Assembly (NCBI RefSeq): GCF_000968685.2
Contig: NZ_LAKD02000011.1
Location: forward strand, 124,001 to 188,000
Direction of reading: 5' to 3'
Length of the DNA stretch: 64,000 bases
Source of the DNA: Streptomyces antioxidans
GTDB taxonomy: Bacteria; Actinomycetota; Actinomycetes; Streptomycetales; Streptomycetaceae
Shown: piece by piece, positions 35,718-43,574 of the stretch
How positions within the stretch are numbered: position 1 is the first letter of the stretch
Layout of the letters: every line of letters starts with the position of its first letter
The notes under the pieces: generated by a model
Told to the model about the DNA's origin: nothing
Databases searched by the model: none
What the model saw: only the letters and a program-made list of their open reading frames with translations
Position numbers and translations under genes: made by a program

Positions 35718-36500
35718 GTGGCAGAGCGCAAGCCGATCGAGTCATGGCTCACCGACATGGACGGTGTGCTGATGCACGAGGGCATACCGGTGCCCGGTGC
35801 CGACGCCTTCATCAAGCGGCTGCGTGACTCGGACACGCCGTTCCTGGTGCTCACCAACAACTCCATCTACACCCCCCGCGACCTCCACGCCCGGCTGTCC
35901 CGGATCGGGCTCGACGTGCCGGTGACGAACATCTGGACGTCGGCGCTGGCCAGCGCCCAGTTCCTGGACGAGCAGCGCCCCGGCGGCACCGCGTATGTCA
36001 TCGGGGAGGCGGGGCTGACCACCGCGCTGCACGACATCGGCTACGTCCTTACGGATGTCGAGCCCGACTATGTGGTGCTCGGCGAGACCCGTACGTACAG
36101 CTTCGAGGCGCTCACCAAGGCCATCCGGCTGATCAACGACGGGGCGCGGTTCATCGCCACCAACCCCGATGAGATCGGCCCCTCCGCGGAGGGCGCGCTG
36201 CCCGCCACCGGCTCCGTGGCCGCGCTGATCACCAAGGCGACCGGCCGCGAGCCCTACTTCGTCGGCAAGCCCAATCCGCTGATGATGCGGTCCGGGCTGA
36301 ACGCGATCGGCGCCCACTCCGAGTCCAGCGCGATGATCGGCGACCGGATGGACACGGATGTGCGGGCCGGGCTGGAGGCCGGTATGGAGACCTTCCTGGT
36401 GCTCACCGGGGTCACCAGGGCGGGCGAGGTGGACCGGTATCCATACCGCCCGTCCACGGTCGTCGACTCCATCGCGGACCTCGTGGAGCGCATCGCCTGA
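35718..36500 (+). CDS. HAD-IIA family phosphatase, NagD-like (260 aa)
   Basis: This is a haloacid dehalogenase-superfamily phosphatase, subfamily IIA. Motif I is LTDMDGVLMHEG with nucleophile Asp13 and acid Asp15; motif II is LTNNS; and the IIA cap ends with PYFVGKPNPLMMR (motif III Lys). Motif IV is MIGDRMDTDVRAGLEAGM. Such enzymes remove phosphate from sugar phosphates, nucleotides or p-nitrophenyl phosphate. The gene is a GTG start 18 nt after an imperfect site, between an antitoxin-like gene and a sortase pair. The substrate is unknown. Confidence 0.93.
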   Translation: MAERKPIESWLTDMDGVLMHEGIPVPGADAFIKRLRDSDTPFLVLTNNSIYTPRDLHARLSRIGLDVPVTNIWTSALASAQFLDEQRPGGTAYVIGEAGLTTALHDIGYVLTDVEPDYVVLGETRTYSFEALTKAIRLINDGARFIATNPDEIGPSAEGALPATGSVAALITKATGREPYFVGKPNPLMMRSGLNAIGAHSESSAMIGDRMDTDVRAGLEAGMETFLVLTGVTRAGEVDRYPYRPSTVVDSIADLVERIA

Positions 36501-36625
36501 CCGGCCGGTGAGCGCTGGCATGACCGGCGGCCGGTGTGCCCGTGCCCCGGATGGCGCAGTAGGCGCCCGCAGCGGATGCGGCGCCCTGCCGGGCGCGTGA
36601 GCCTCTTGGTATCGGAGGTTTCACC

Positions 36626-37171
36626 ATGCGCGTTGTCGCACTCACTCTCTGTACCGCAGCATGCGCCGCCGTCGCGGTGGCGTCGGCCGCCGCTCCGGCC
36701 CTCGCCGACCAGCGCCACTCCGCCACCACCACGATCCGGATCAGTCCGCGGGCCCTCGCCCCCGGTGCCGAGGTCGAGGTCTGGGCCTTTGGCTGCCCGG
36801 ACCGGGTGGCCACCGCCTCGTCTCCGGTGTTCGTGGACGACGCGGAGCTGACGCCCGAGGGGGACGCGCTCTTCAGCGAGGCGACGATCCGCTCGACGGC
36901 GGCCGAAGGTGCGCACCGGGTCACCCTGGACTGCGCGGGCGGGGACGGGCGGGACGGCGCGAAAGGGGTCGCCCTCGCCGTGGAGCGCCCGCCCTCGCCC
37001 GTCGCCCCCGTCCGCGCGGGCGGGGGCGGCACCGCGCCTGACGAGGCGCGGCCACGCGATGACTTCGGCGGTGCGGAGGCGTACGGCCTGGTGCTCTCGG
37101 GCGGTACGGCCGTGGCCGTCGGCGGCCTCGCGGTCCACCGCCGCCGCCACCCCTCCCGTACCGCGGGCTGA
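36626..37171 (+). CDS. Secreted membrane-anchored protein, sortase-F partner (181 aa)
   Basis: The protein has a signal peptide (about 1-27: MRVVALTLC, hydrophobic core, PALADQ), an extracytoplasmic domain with two Cys (FGCPD and TLDCAG, a likely disulfide), and a C-terminal hydrophobic segment (about 155-172, YGLVLSGGTAVAVGGLAV) with a basic tail HRRRHPSR. No LPxTG is present. It ends 5 nt before a class F sortase gene, a pairing common in Streptomyces. The function is unknown. Confidence 0.8.
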   Translation: MRVVALTLCTAACAAVAVASAAAPALADQRHSATTTIRISPRALAPGAEVEVWAFGCPDRVATASSPVFVDDAELTPEGDALFSEATIRSTAAEGAHRVTLDCAGGDGRDGAKGVALAVERPPSPVAPVRAGGGGTAPDEARPRDDFGGAEAYGLVLSGGTAVAVGGLAVHRRRHPSRTAG

Positions 37172-37176
37172 TCGCC

Positions 37177-37941
37177 ATGGATCTGGGTGCCGAATTGGAC
37201 AGAAGTGGCGGAAATGGCGGAAATGGCGGAAACATGGACGGGATCGCGCATCGCCTCTCCGGCCTCGGCCGGCTGGCCATCGGACTCGCCTGGGCGGCGC
37301 TGCTGCTGGGCCTGTGGATGTGGGGCCGGGACACGACGGAGGGGACGGGGGGCCCGGCGCCCATGACCGGGGACGTGGCCGCGGTCGGGCGGCCGTCCGC
37401 CCATCCGCTGCCCCCGGCGCACGCGCCGCTGGCCTCCGCCCGGCCGAAGCGGGTCGTGATCGAGGCGGCGGGGGTCCGCGCACCGGTCGTCGCCAGCGAC
37501 CTGGACCGCGACGGGGCGGTGCAGCCGCCGCCCTTCAGCGCCCCCGGCACGGTCGGCTGGTACCGCGCGGGCCCCGAACCCGGCTCCCCGGGAGCCGCCC
37601 TGCTGGTCGGCCACCTGGACACCAAGAGCGAGCCGGCGGTCTTCCACGGGCTGGGCGACCTCAAGCGGGGGGAGCGGGTGCGGGTCGCGCGATCGGACGG
37701 GACGACGGCGGAGTTCACGGTCGAGGACGTCGAGGTGGTACCGGAGAAGCACTTCGACCCACGACGGGTGTACGGGTCGCGGTCCCATGACCGCGCGGAG
37801 CTGCGGCTGATCACATGCGGGGGCACATACGACCGCTCGACCCGGACGTACTCGGCGAACGTCGTCGTCTCGGCCTATCTGACCGGCACGACGGGCTCTT
37901 CCGGCAATGTGTCGGCGGGCGGCCGCAACGCGCCGCACTAG
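37177..37941 (+). CDS. Class F sortase (254 aa)
   Basis: This is a membrane-bound sortase of class F. A poly-Gly/Asn start (GGNGGNGGN from a 9-bp tandem repeat at about 37207-37233) precedes a membrane helix (about 32-50). The domain then shows GWYRAGPEPGSPGAALLVGHLDT with the catalytic His, LRLITCGG with the Cys, and an Arg in DRSTRTYSANVVV. Residues outside this set vary as expected for the class. It follows its partner gene by 5 nt. Class F sortase substrates are poorly known. Confidence 0.9.
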   Translation: MDLGAELDRSGGNGGNGGNMDGIAHRLSGLGRLAIGLAWAALLLGLWMWGRDTTEGTGGPAPMTGDVAAVGRPSAHPLPPAHAPLASARPKRVVIEAAGVRAPVVASDLDRDGAVQPPPFSAPGTVGWYRAGPEPGSPGAALLVGHLDTKSEPAVFHGLGDLKRGERVRVARSDGTTAEFTVEDVEVVPEKHFDPRRVYGSRSHDRAELRLITCGGTYDRSTRTYSANVVVSAYLTGTTGSSGNVSAGGRNAPH

Positions 37942-38112
37942 CGGCACTCCCGCCCGGGGTGCGGCCTGATGCGGGCGTACGGGCGAAAAGCCGGGTGAGT
38001 TGTGGATGAGGGCATGGTGGTCCGGAGTGGTGTGTAAGGATTGATTCGACCGGTCTTGTCCCGTCGGGGGAGCGTCGTGTGGACCCCGGGGTGTGTGCCC
38101 AAGGGGGAGTGG

Positions 38113-39195
38113 ATGTACGGCAGTTGCGCCGGGCGTTCGCGTGACGCCGCCCGTACCGACGCCAGCGCGCGCGGCCGTATCCGGGTGGTCTCCGTCGCGG
38201 GGGCGCTCCTGTCGTGTGTCGCGGTCTCCGGGTGCTTCGGGGCCTCGGAGGGGGACAGCGACCACGCCTCGCTCGCCGGGCAGCCCAAGCAGCGGCCCAA
38301 GGCCACGATCCCCTATTGGGTGAATCCGAACGGCAGCGCGGCGCGCCAGCTCGCGGCGTACCGGAAGAAGGGCGACGACGGCGAGGCCAGGCTGATAGAG
38401 GAGATCGCGCAGCAGCCCGTCGCCGAGTGGCTGGGGGTGGACGACCCGGAGGGGCAGGCGCAGGGGTTCACCGCGGCCGCGGACCAGGTGAACCGGGACG
38501 CGCTGCTGGTCTTCTACAACATCCCGCACCGCGACTGCGGGCAGTACTCCAAGGGCGGCGCGGCCGACGGCGGCGCCTATCGCAGATGGCTGGACAGGGC
38601 GGTCCGGGGGATCGGCCACCGCCGGGCCACGGTCATCCTGGAGCCCGACGCGCTGCCGCATGTGGTGGACGGCTGTACGCCCAAGCGGTTCCACGAGGAG
38701 CGGTACGACTTACTGACCGGCGCTGTGGACAAGCTCACGGGGCTGCCGCGCACCAAGGTCTATCTGGACGCCGGGAACCCCCACTGGATCAAGGACCCGC
38801 GGCGGATGGTCGAGCCGCTGAAGCGCGCCGGTATCCGTAAGGCCGACGGCTTCGCGCTGAACACCTCCAACTACCAGACCACCCAGGAGAACCTGGCGTA
38901 CGGCAAGCGGCTGTCCGCGCTGACCGGCGGCAAGCCCTTCGTGATCGACACCAGCCGTAACGGCAATGGCCCGGCCCCGGGGAAGGACGACCCACAGGCG
39001 TGGTGCAATCCGAAGGGCCGGGCGCTGGGCGAGAGGCCGACCGTCGACACCGGGGACAAGCGGGTCGACGCCTATCTGTGGATCAAGCGTCCGGGCGAGT
39101 CGGACGGCACCTGCAAGGGCGGTCCCACCGCGGGTCGGTGGTGGCCCCGGTACGCGCTCGATCTCGCCCGTAACGCCGACCGTAAGGACAGCTAG
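38113..39195 (+). CDS. GH6-family glycoside hydrolase lipoprotein, CslZ-like (360 aa)
   Basis: This is a family 6 beta-1,4-glucanase-type enzyme. The lipobox VAVSGC (about 37-42) marks an anchored lipoprotein. ATVILEPDALPHVVD and VYLDAGNPHWI hold conserved aspartates of the GH6 active site, and ADGFALNTSNYQT, FVIDTSRNGNG, CNPKGRALG and KRPGESDGTC complete the signature. The ATG at 38113 follows GGGGGAG. Codon 200 is TTA (38710-38712), which requires the developmental tRNA bldA. It is convergent with glxA; in S. coelicolor the GH6 gene cslZ also neighbours glxA. Confidence 0.92.
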   Translation: MYGSCAGRSRDAARTDASARGRIRVVSVAGALLSCVAVSGCFGASEGDSDHASLAGQPKQRPKATIPYWVNPNGSAARQLAAYRKKGDDGEARLIEEIAQQPVAEWLGVDDPEGQAQGFTAAADQVNRDALLVFYNIPHRDCGQYSKGGAADGGAYRRWLDRAVRGIGHRRATVILEPDALPHVVDGCTPKRFHEERYDLLTGAVDKLTGLPRTKVYLDAGNPHWIKDPRRMVEPLKRAGIRKADGFALNTSNYQTTQENLAYGKRLSALTGGKPFVIDTSRNGNGPAPGKDDPQAWCNPKGRALGERPTVDTGDKRVDAYLWIKRPGESDGTCKGGPTAGRWWPRYALDLARNADRKDS

Positions 39196-39256
39196 CCAGG
39201 GCTGGCTGTCCTGGCCTGGCTGTCTTGGCGGGAGCTGGCCGGCAGTTGAGTGGCCG

Positions 39257-41209
39257 TCACTTCTTCTTCGGGGCGCGCACCGGCACCTTCACCCACGCCG
39301 CCTTCGACGGCGTCCCCCGGTCATCCACGGCGTTGAGCATGTACCACCCCGGCGGCACCAGGGACGGGTCCTTCGGCAGGGTCACCGTCACCCGGCCCTT
39401 CGTCCGGGTGAAGTCAAGCGCGATCGACCGCTGCTCAACGTTGGTCACATGGGTGAAGGAGCCGGGCCGGATCAGCCGCATCTTGATGATCGCCGAGGCG
39501 CGCGAGGTCCGGTAGGTGGTCTTCCCGCCGAGCTTGACCGCCCTGGGCGCGCTGTCGGCGAGCTTCGGACGGGAGTCGCGGAAGAGGTACGGCGGGGTGT
39601 AGAGGTCGATCTGCTGCTGGAACTCGCCCGGCCTGGTGTTGGCCTTGTCGGCGAAGAGCGAGTCCGAGCCGAAGGTCATGACCCGGCCGTCCGGCAGCAG
39701 CAGCGCGCCCGAGTGGTAGTTGCGGCCCACCAGGGGGTCGGCCACCGCACGCGCGGTGTTGCTCTTCGGGCTGTAGAGCTCGGCCTTCAGCACATTGGTG
39801 GCGCCGCGGCCCCGGTAGTCGCCCGAGCCGTTCGTGGTCAGCACGGTGTCGTCGGGCAGGATCACACTGCTCGGATAGCGCACCTTCGCGTACAGTTCCG
39901 GGCCATTGCGGAACCGCGGCTTATCGGCGTGGAGATCGACGATCCGGGTCTTCGCCGTGGAGGTGGGGTCCTCGCCGACCCCGCCGCCGCCCTGCACCAT
40001 GTACCGCTGGTCCTGCGCGGGCGGCAGCAGCACCGACATCGACGTCTCCAGCTCGTCCGGGGCGCTGATGCCCGGGACCACATCGAACCGATTGGTCTTC
40101 AGGTCCCAGACGCCGGGCGTGCGGCCCTTGTCGTCCGGGCCGTATCCGGCGTTGGAGCCGGTGTAGAAGATCCGGCCCTTGTCGGTCAGGAACAGTGCGG
40201 GGTAGGTCGGGAAGAAGCGCTTCTTGGGCAGGTACTTCCACTTCTTGGTCTTGGGGTCGTAGATCTCGTTCTTCCCCGGCACCACCTGGCCGATCTCGTC
40301 CAGCCCGGAGACCGCGAGCACCTTGCCGTCCCGGAGGGTGGTCAGGGTCGGGTACCAGCGGGCCTCGTTCATCGGGTCGACCGGGACGTACCGCTCGGCC
40401 TCCGGGTCGAACTCATACGCCTGCTTGATGCCCTGGAAGTCCTTCTTGTCGAACGAGAGCTTCTGCGCGATCCCGTAGAAGTTCCGCTTGTCCTTTCCCT
40501 TCAGCCCGGCGATCCGGTAATTGTCCTCGGTGCCGGTCTGGTACTTCTTTCCCTTGTGCAGCGCCTCCACATAGACCCGTGCGGTGCTCGCGGTGACGGT
40601 GACCTTCCCCTTGCGATTCTTGCGCTTCTTCGCGCGCGGGAGGAGAACCGGATCCTTGGACTCGAAGGTCTTGCCGTTCTCCTTCCCCGTGAAGCGGGTC
40701 CCGGCCGGGAGGGTCTTCGGCTTGTCGGGGCTCTCGTTGTGGACGAACATCAGTCCGCCCGCCTTCTCGACGTCGCCCTTGAGCTTCTCGTAGCGCTGGG
40801 TGCCGCCCGCCACCAGCAGCTTTCCGTCCGGGAGCTGGCTGTGCCCGGAGCAGAAGAGGTCCTTGGGGGTGGGAATGTTGGTGAAGGTGTTCTTCCCCGG
40901 GTCCCACAGGACGCTGCGGAAGGATTTGGCGGCGAAGTTCTTGGCGTTGTTCCCGGAGCCCGCCACCAGCAGTACCTTGCCGGTGTGCAGCAGGGCGGCG
41001 TGGATCGTATTGATCCGGTATTCCTCGGGGATATTGACCACATCCCAGTGGCCGTTCTCCGCCTTGTACTCCGGTTGGTCGATCTTATACGCGTGGTACT
41101 TGTCCGAGCTGAAACGGTAGAGGGCGGGGCCGTTCATCCCGGCCAGCACGAAGACAGCCGCCGCACCGATCCCGAAGCGGCGGGTGCGGCGACTCGGTCG
41201 GTACTTCAC
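39257..41209 (-). CDS. glxA: Copper radical oxidase GlxA, galactose-oxidase family (650 aa)
   Basis: GlxA oxidises a glycan or small substrate and is needed for hyphal-tip glycan deposition and development. The GTG start at 41209 follows GGGGGA. A membrane anchor (about 11-27) precedes the kelch-type propeller. Candidate cofactor residues are Cys120 in LFCSGH, Tyr286 in ARWYPTL, Tyr-His in VGRNYHSG and His in FTHVTN. A Lys/Arg-rich insert lies at 193-203. In known Streptomyces, cslA (the cellulose-synthase-like glycosyltransferase) lies directly upstream; here no such gene is present up to 41423. Confidence 0.95.
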   Translation of the reverse strand: MKYRPSRRTRRFGIGAAAVFVLAGMNGPALYRFSSDKYHAYKIDQPEYKAENGHWDVVNIPEEYRINTIHAALLHTGKVLLVAGSGNNAKNFAAKSFRSVLWDPGKNTFTNIPTPKDLFCSGHSQLPDGKLLVAGGTQRYEKLKGDVEKAGGLMFVHNESPDKPKTLPAGTRFTGKENGKTFESKDPVLLPRAKKRKNRKGKVTVTASTARVYVEALHKGKKYQTGTEDNYRIAGLKGKDKRNFYGIAQKLSFDKKDFQGIKQAYEFDPEAERYVPVDPMNEARWYPTLTTLRDGKVLAVSGLDEIGQVVPGKNEIYDPKTKKWKYLPKKRFFPTYPALFLTDKGRIFYTGSNAGYGPDDKGRTPGVWDLKTNRFDVVPGISAPDELETSMSVLLPPAQDQRYMVQGGGGVGEDPTSTAKTRIVDLHADKPRFRNGPELYAKVRYPSSVILPDDTVLTTNGSGDYRGRGATNVLKAELYSPKSNTARAVADPLVGRNYHSGALLLPDGRVMTFGSDSLFADKANTRPGEFQQQIDLYTPPYLFRDSRPKLADSAPRAVKLGGKTTYRTSRASAIIKMRLIRPGSFTHVTNVEQRSIALDFTRTKGRVTVTLPKDPSLVPPGWYMLNAVDDRGTPSKAAWVKVPVRAPKKK

Positions 41210-41423
41210 TTCTATCGTCCCCCAAGGGCGGGCTGCGTGTTCCGTTCCTCCTGGCGGACGGTCCACCGCCAGGCGATGACCGGTGCGGCTGAGGCAGCCG
41301 GGGCAAATGGTGCCTAAACGGTCCTCGCGGGACGACTGTGGCTGAAGTGGAGGGAAGAGGCGAGCGACCCGCCGAAGGCCACCGGGAAGAAAAGATGGAT
41401 CCGGACCCGCGGCGGGGGCCCGT

Positions 41424-42143
41424 TCAGTCGCGGTGGGCCGAACGCAGTCGGGTGCGGATGTTCCCGAAGTGGTCGCGGATCGCTTCCTCGGCGCGCAGGG
41501 TGTCTCCCGAGCGGACCGACTCCAGGATCTCCCGGTGCTGCTTGCAGGTGACCCTCGGATCCGTGGGTACGTCCACGAGGTCCGTACGCACCCGGTGGAA
41601 GGCGTCCCAGAACGCCTCCAGCACCTCGCCCAGCAGCGAGTTGTCCAGGCTCCCGTAAAGCGCGGCGTGAAACGCCCGGTCCGTCTCGGCCCGTACCGAG
41701 CCCTCCGCCGCCTCCGCCTCCATCCGCCGCACGATCGCGTCCAGCTCGGCGAGATCCGCCTCCGGGATCCGCCCGGCCAGCCGCGCGATCAGCCCCGTCT
41801 CCACGGCCTCGCGGAGCTCCAGCAGCTCCAGCAGGCTGTCCTCGCCCCGGTAGTGCCCGGCGACGGTGCGGAAGATCAGCCCCTCGATCATCGGCGCCAT
41901 GGACATCGGCCCGACGTACGTCCCGAAGCCGTGCCGGATCTCCACGATCCCCATCGCCTGCAGCGCCTTGAGCGCCTCCCGTACGGAGTTGCGGCTGACG
42001 CCCAGCAGCTCCATCAGTTCGGTCTCGGTGGGCAGGGGAGCGCCCGAGGGGAGCCGCTGGTCGATGATCAGCCGTTTGATGCGTTCCTGGATGTCGTTCG
42101 TCATCCCGCGCGAATGAGTATGCGAATTCGAGTGCGCCGCCAC
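41424..42143 (-). CDS. FadR-subfamily GntR transcriptional regulator (239 aa)
   Basis: An N-terminal winged helix (about 16-80: IQERIKRLIIDQRLPSGAPLPTETELMELLGVSRNSVREALKAL) is joined to an FCD ligand domain (about 90-230, EDSLLELLELREAVETGLIARLA). The FCD histidine set for a metal or acid ligand is plausible (RAFHAALY, KQHREIL). The GTG start at 42143 has GGAGG spaced 4 nt; a GTG at 42149 is too close to the site. A Ser/His-rich lead (HSNSHTHSRG) precedes the domain. It lies upstream of glxA on the same strand; its target is unknown. It is not the HutC-type DasR. Confidence 0.9.
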   Translation of the reverse strand: MAAHSNSHTHSRGMTNDIQERIKRLIIDQRLPSGAPLPTETELMELLGVSRNSVREALKALQAMGIVEIRHGFGTYVGPMSMAPMIEGLIFRTVAGHYRGEDSLLELLELREAVETGLIARLAGRIPEADLAELDAIVRRMEAEAAEGSVRAETDRAFHAALYGSLDNSLLGEVLEAFWDAFHRVRTDLVDVPTDPRVTCKQHREILESVRSGDTLRAEEAIRDHFGNIRTRLRSAHRD

Positions 42144-42209
42144 CGCCACCTCCGATCCGAACAGCTTAGCGGCGGCGGCGCGGGCAAGACGCAGGCTCGT
42201 GGAACGTCC

Positions 42210-42566
42210 TCAGGACGTCGCGCCCTGGCGGCCGGCCAAGGACGTCGCGGCCGTGCGGCGCTTGGACGCGAGGACGTCGACGGGGGCGCCCGCACCGCTG
42301 CCCGGCGTCTCGCGCCAGCGGTCCAGCCTGGCCACGACCTCGGTCAGGCGCCGGTCGCCGGGCCTGACGACCAGGTAGGAGAGCGATTCGTCCGGCTTCC
42401 GGTCGTCCCCGCCCCAGCGGACCACGCCGTCGAGCTCGGCGAGGATGACCGGGCCCGCGTACTCGCTGAAGTTGCCCGAGTCGGTGTCGCAGCCGGTGCC
42501 GCACACGGTCGCGGCGGCCGCGGTGGCCAGGGCGGCACCGATGGTGGATCTGAGGATCGTGGACAT
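42210..42566 (-). CDS. Small secreted protein, hypothetical (118 aa)
   Basis: The start ATG at 42566 follows GGGAGGGG at good spacing. The N-terminus MSTILRSTIGAALATAAAATVCGTGCDT looks like a signal peptide, possibly with a lipobox-like Cys near 26. The rest is soluble and contains VILAELDGVVRWGGDDRKPDES and a basic C-terminus. No known domain was recognised. It is divergent from the LPMO gene, with the dre-like region between them. Confidence 0.65.
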   Translation of the reverse strand: MSTILRSTIGAALATAAAATVCGTGCDTDSGNFSEYAGPVILAELDGVVRWGGDDRKPDESLSYLVVRPGDRRLTEVVARLDRWRETPGSGAGAPVDVLASKRRTAATSLAGRQGATS

Positions 42567-42625
42567 GGACGTACCCCTCCCGTGAAGGCTGATGAACGGT
42601 CACGAAGGGGCCCGCATCATTGGTA

Positions 42626-42637
42626 TGGACATGACCA
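42626..42637. promoter_or_regulatory. Imperfect dre-like site upstream of LPMO gene
   Basis: TGGACATGACCA matches the 12-bp dre core TGGTCTAGACCA at 9 of 12 positions. It lies 24 nt from the stronger site at 42659-42674, and together they may form a double operator. Confidence 0.4.
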
Positions 42638-42658
42638 TTGCTCCTGGCTACTCTCACA

Positions 42659-42674
42659 CTTGGTCTAGACCGCC
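42659..42674. promoter_or_regulatory. DasR-responsive element upstream of LPMO gene
   Basis: CTTGGTCTAGACCGCC contains the perfect palindromic dre core GGTCTAGACC. It lies 46 nt before the LPMO start. This places a chitin-active enzyme under the same GlcNAc-sensing control as the nag genes at 14 kb. Confidence 0.8.
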
Positions 42675-42719
42675 GTGCACGGCTCAGCGAAGCACTCCCC
42701 ACGTCTTCAGGAGCGAAGC

Positions 42720-43313
42720 ATGCGCAAGAAGATCAGCGCCGCCGTCATCGGCATCGGTCTCACGGCCATTTCCGTCCTCGCGACCGGCGGCAGCGCCTCC
42801 AGCCACGGCTACACCGACTCGCCCATCAGCCGTCAGAAGCTGTGCGCCAACGGCACGGTGACGGGCTGCGGCGACATCCAGTACGAGCCCCAGAGCGTCG
42901 AGGGTCCGAAGGGCTTCCCCTCGGGGGGTCCCGCGGACGGTTCGATCTGCGCGGGCGGCAACAGCCGGTTCTCGCAGCTCGACGACCCGCGGGGCGGCAA
43001 CTGGCCCGCGACCAAGCTGACCGCCGGGCAGAGCTACACCTTCAACTGGCGGTTCACGGCCTCCCACGCGACCACGGACTTCAAGTACTACATCACCAAG
43101 AACGGCTGGAACCCCAGCCAGAAGCTGACCCGGTCGAGCCTGGACTCCCAGCCCTTCCTGACCGTTCCGTACAACGGCCAGCGTCCGCCGTCCACGCTCT
43201 CCCACTCGGGCACCATCCCGAGCGGTAAGACCGGCAGACACGTGATCCTCGCCGTATGGACCATCGCGGACACCTCGAACGCCTTCTACGCCTGCTCGGA
43301 CGTCCAGTTCTGA
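42720..43313 (+). CDS. AA10 lytic polysaccharide monooxygenase (197 aa)
   Basis: This secreted copper enzyme oxidatively cleaves chitin or cellulose. The signal peptide ends SASS, leaving His29 (HGYTDSPISR) as mature residue 1 of the histidine brace; the second brace His is in FTASHATTDF. The axial Phe lies at the C-terminal AFYACSDVQF. It lacks an added carbohydrate-binding domain. AGGAG (42709-42713) precedes the ATG. A dre site 46 nt upstream indicates DasR control. A LPMO also lies close to glxA in S. coelicolor, where it is linked to hyphal development. A hairpin terminator follows. Confidence 0.95.
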   Translation: MRKKISAAVIGIGLTAISVLATGGSASSHGYTDSPISRQKLCANGTVTGCGDIQYEPQSVEGPKGFPSGGPADGSICAGGNSRFSQLDDPRGGNWPATKLTAGQSYTFNWRFTASHATTDFKYYITKNGWNPSQKLTRSSLDSQPFLTVPYNGQRPPSTLSHSGTIPSGKTGRHVILAVWTIADTSNAFYACSDVQF

Positions 43314-43320
43314 CGTCGCT

Positions 43321-43352
43321 GGTGTGGTGCCGTCCCGGGGCGGCACCACACC
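43321..43352. terminator. Bidirectional terminator between LPMO and DUF397 genes
   Basis: GGTGTGGTGCCG pairs perfectly with CGGCACCACACC around an 8-nt TCCCGGGG loop. It lies between the convergent LPMO and DUF397 genes. Confidence 0.8.
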
Positions 43353-43364
43353 GTCGTCACACGA

Positions 43365-43574
43365 TCAGGCGTCGAACGCGCCCGCCTTCGCGCTCCGGAC
43401 GAAGGCGGCGAGCACCACCGGCACGGTGGTCAGGACGGTGCCGGGGTCGTCGCTCTCCCGCAGCCGTACGCGGCCGCCGGCCGCGCCGACCTCGACGCAC
43501 TGTCCCTCGCCCACCGAGTGGGAGGACTTGCGCCAGTGGGAGCGGCGATGAGCGGTCATTGCAGAGGTGTTCAT
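43365..43574 (-). CDS. DUF397 family protein (69 aa)
   Basis: This small Streptomyces-type DUF397 protein has HWRKSSHSVGEGQCVEVGAA and VRLRESDDPG, then LAAFVRSAKAGAFD, all typical. The start ATG overlaps the stop of the XRE gene (ATGA). DUF397 genes almost always travel with an XRE/DUF5753 regulator and often an ATP-binding anti-sigma-like protein, as here. They resemble the abaA/whiJ-type sets that tune antibiotic production and development. The molecular role is unresolved. Confidence 0.93.
   Translation of the reverse strand: MNTSAMTAHRRSHWRKSSHSVGEGQCVEVGAAGGRVRLRESDDPGTVLTTVPVVLAAFVRSAKAGAFDA

Noticed and set aside
38966..41317. 783-codon plus-strand frame opposite glxA
   Set aside because: It reads the complement of glxA in a GC-rich frame; no start signal or family.
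41210..41423. Possible cslA remnant upstream of glxA
   Set aside because: No glycosyltransferase motif or KS/FabF-like fragment was seen in the 214 bases; it is plain promoter-type sequence.
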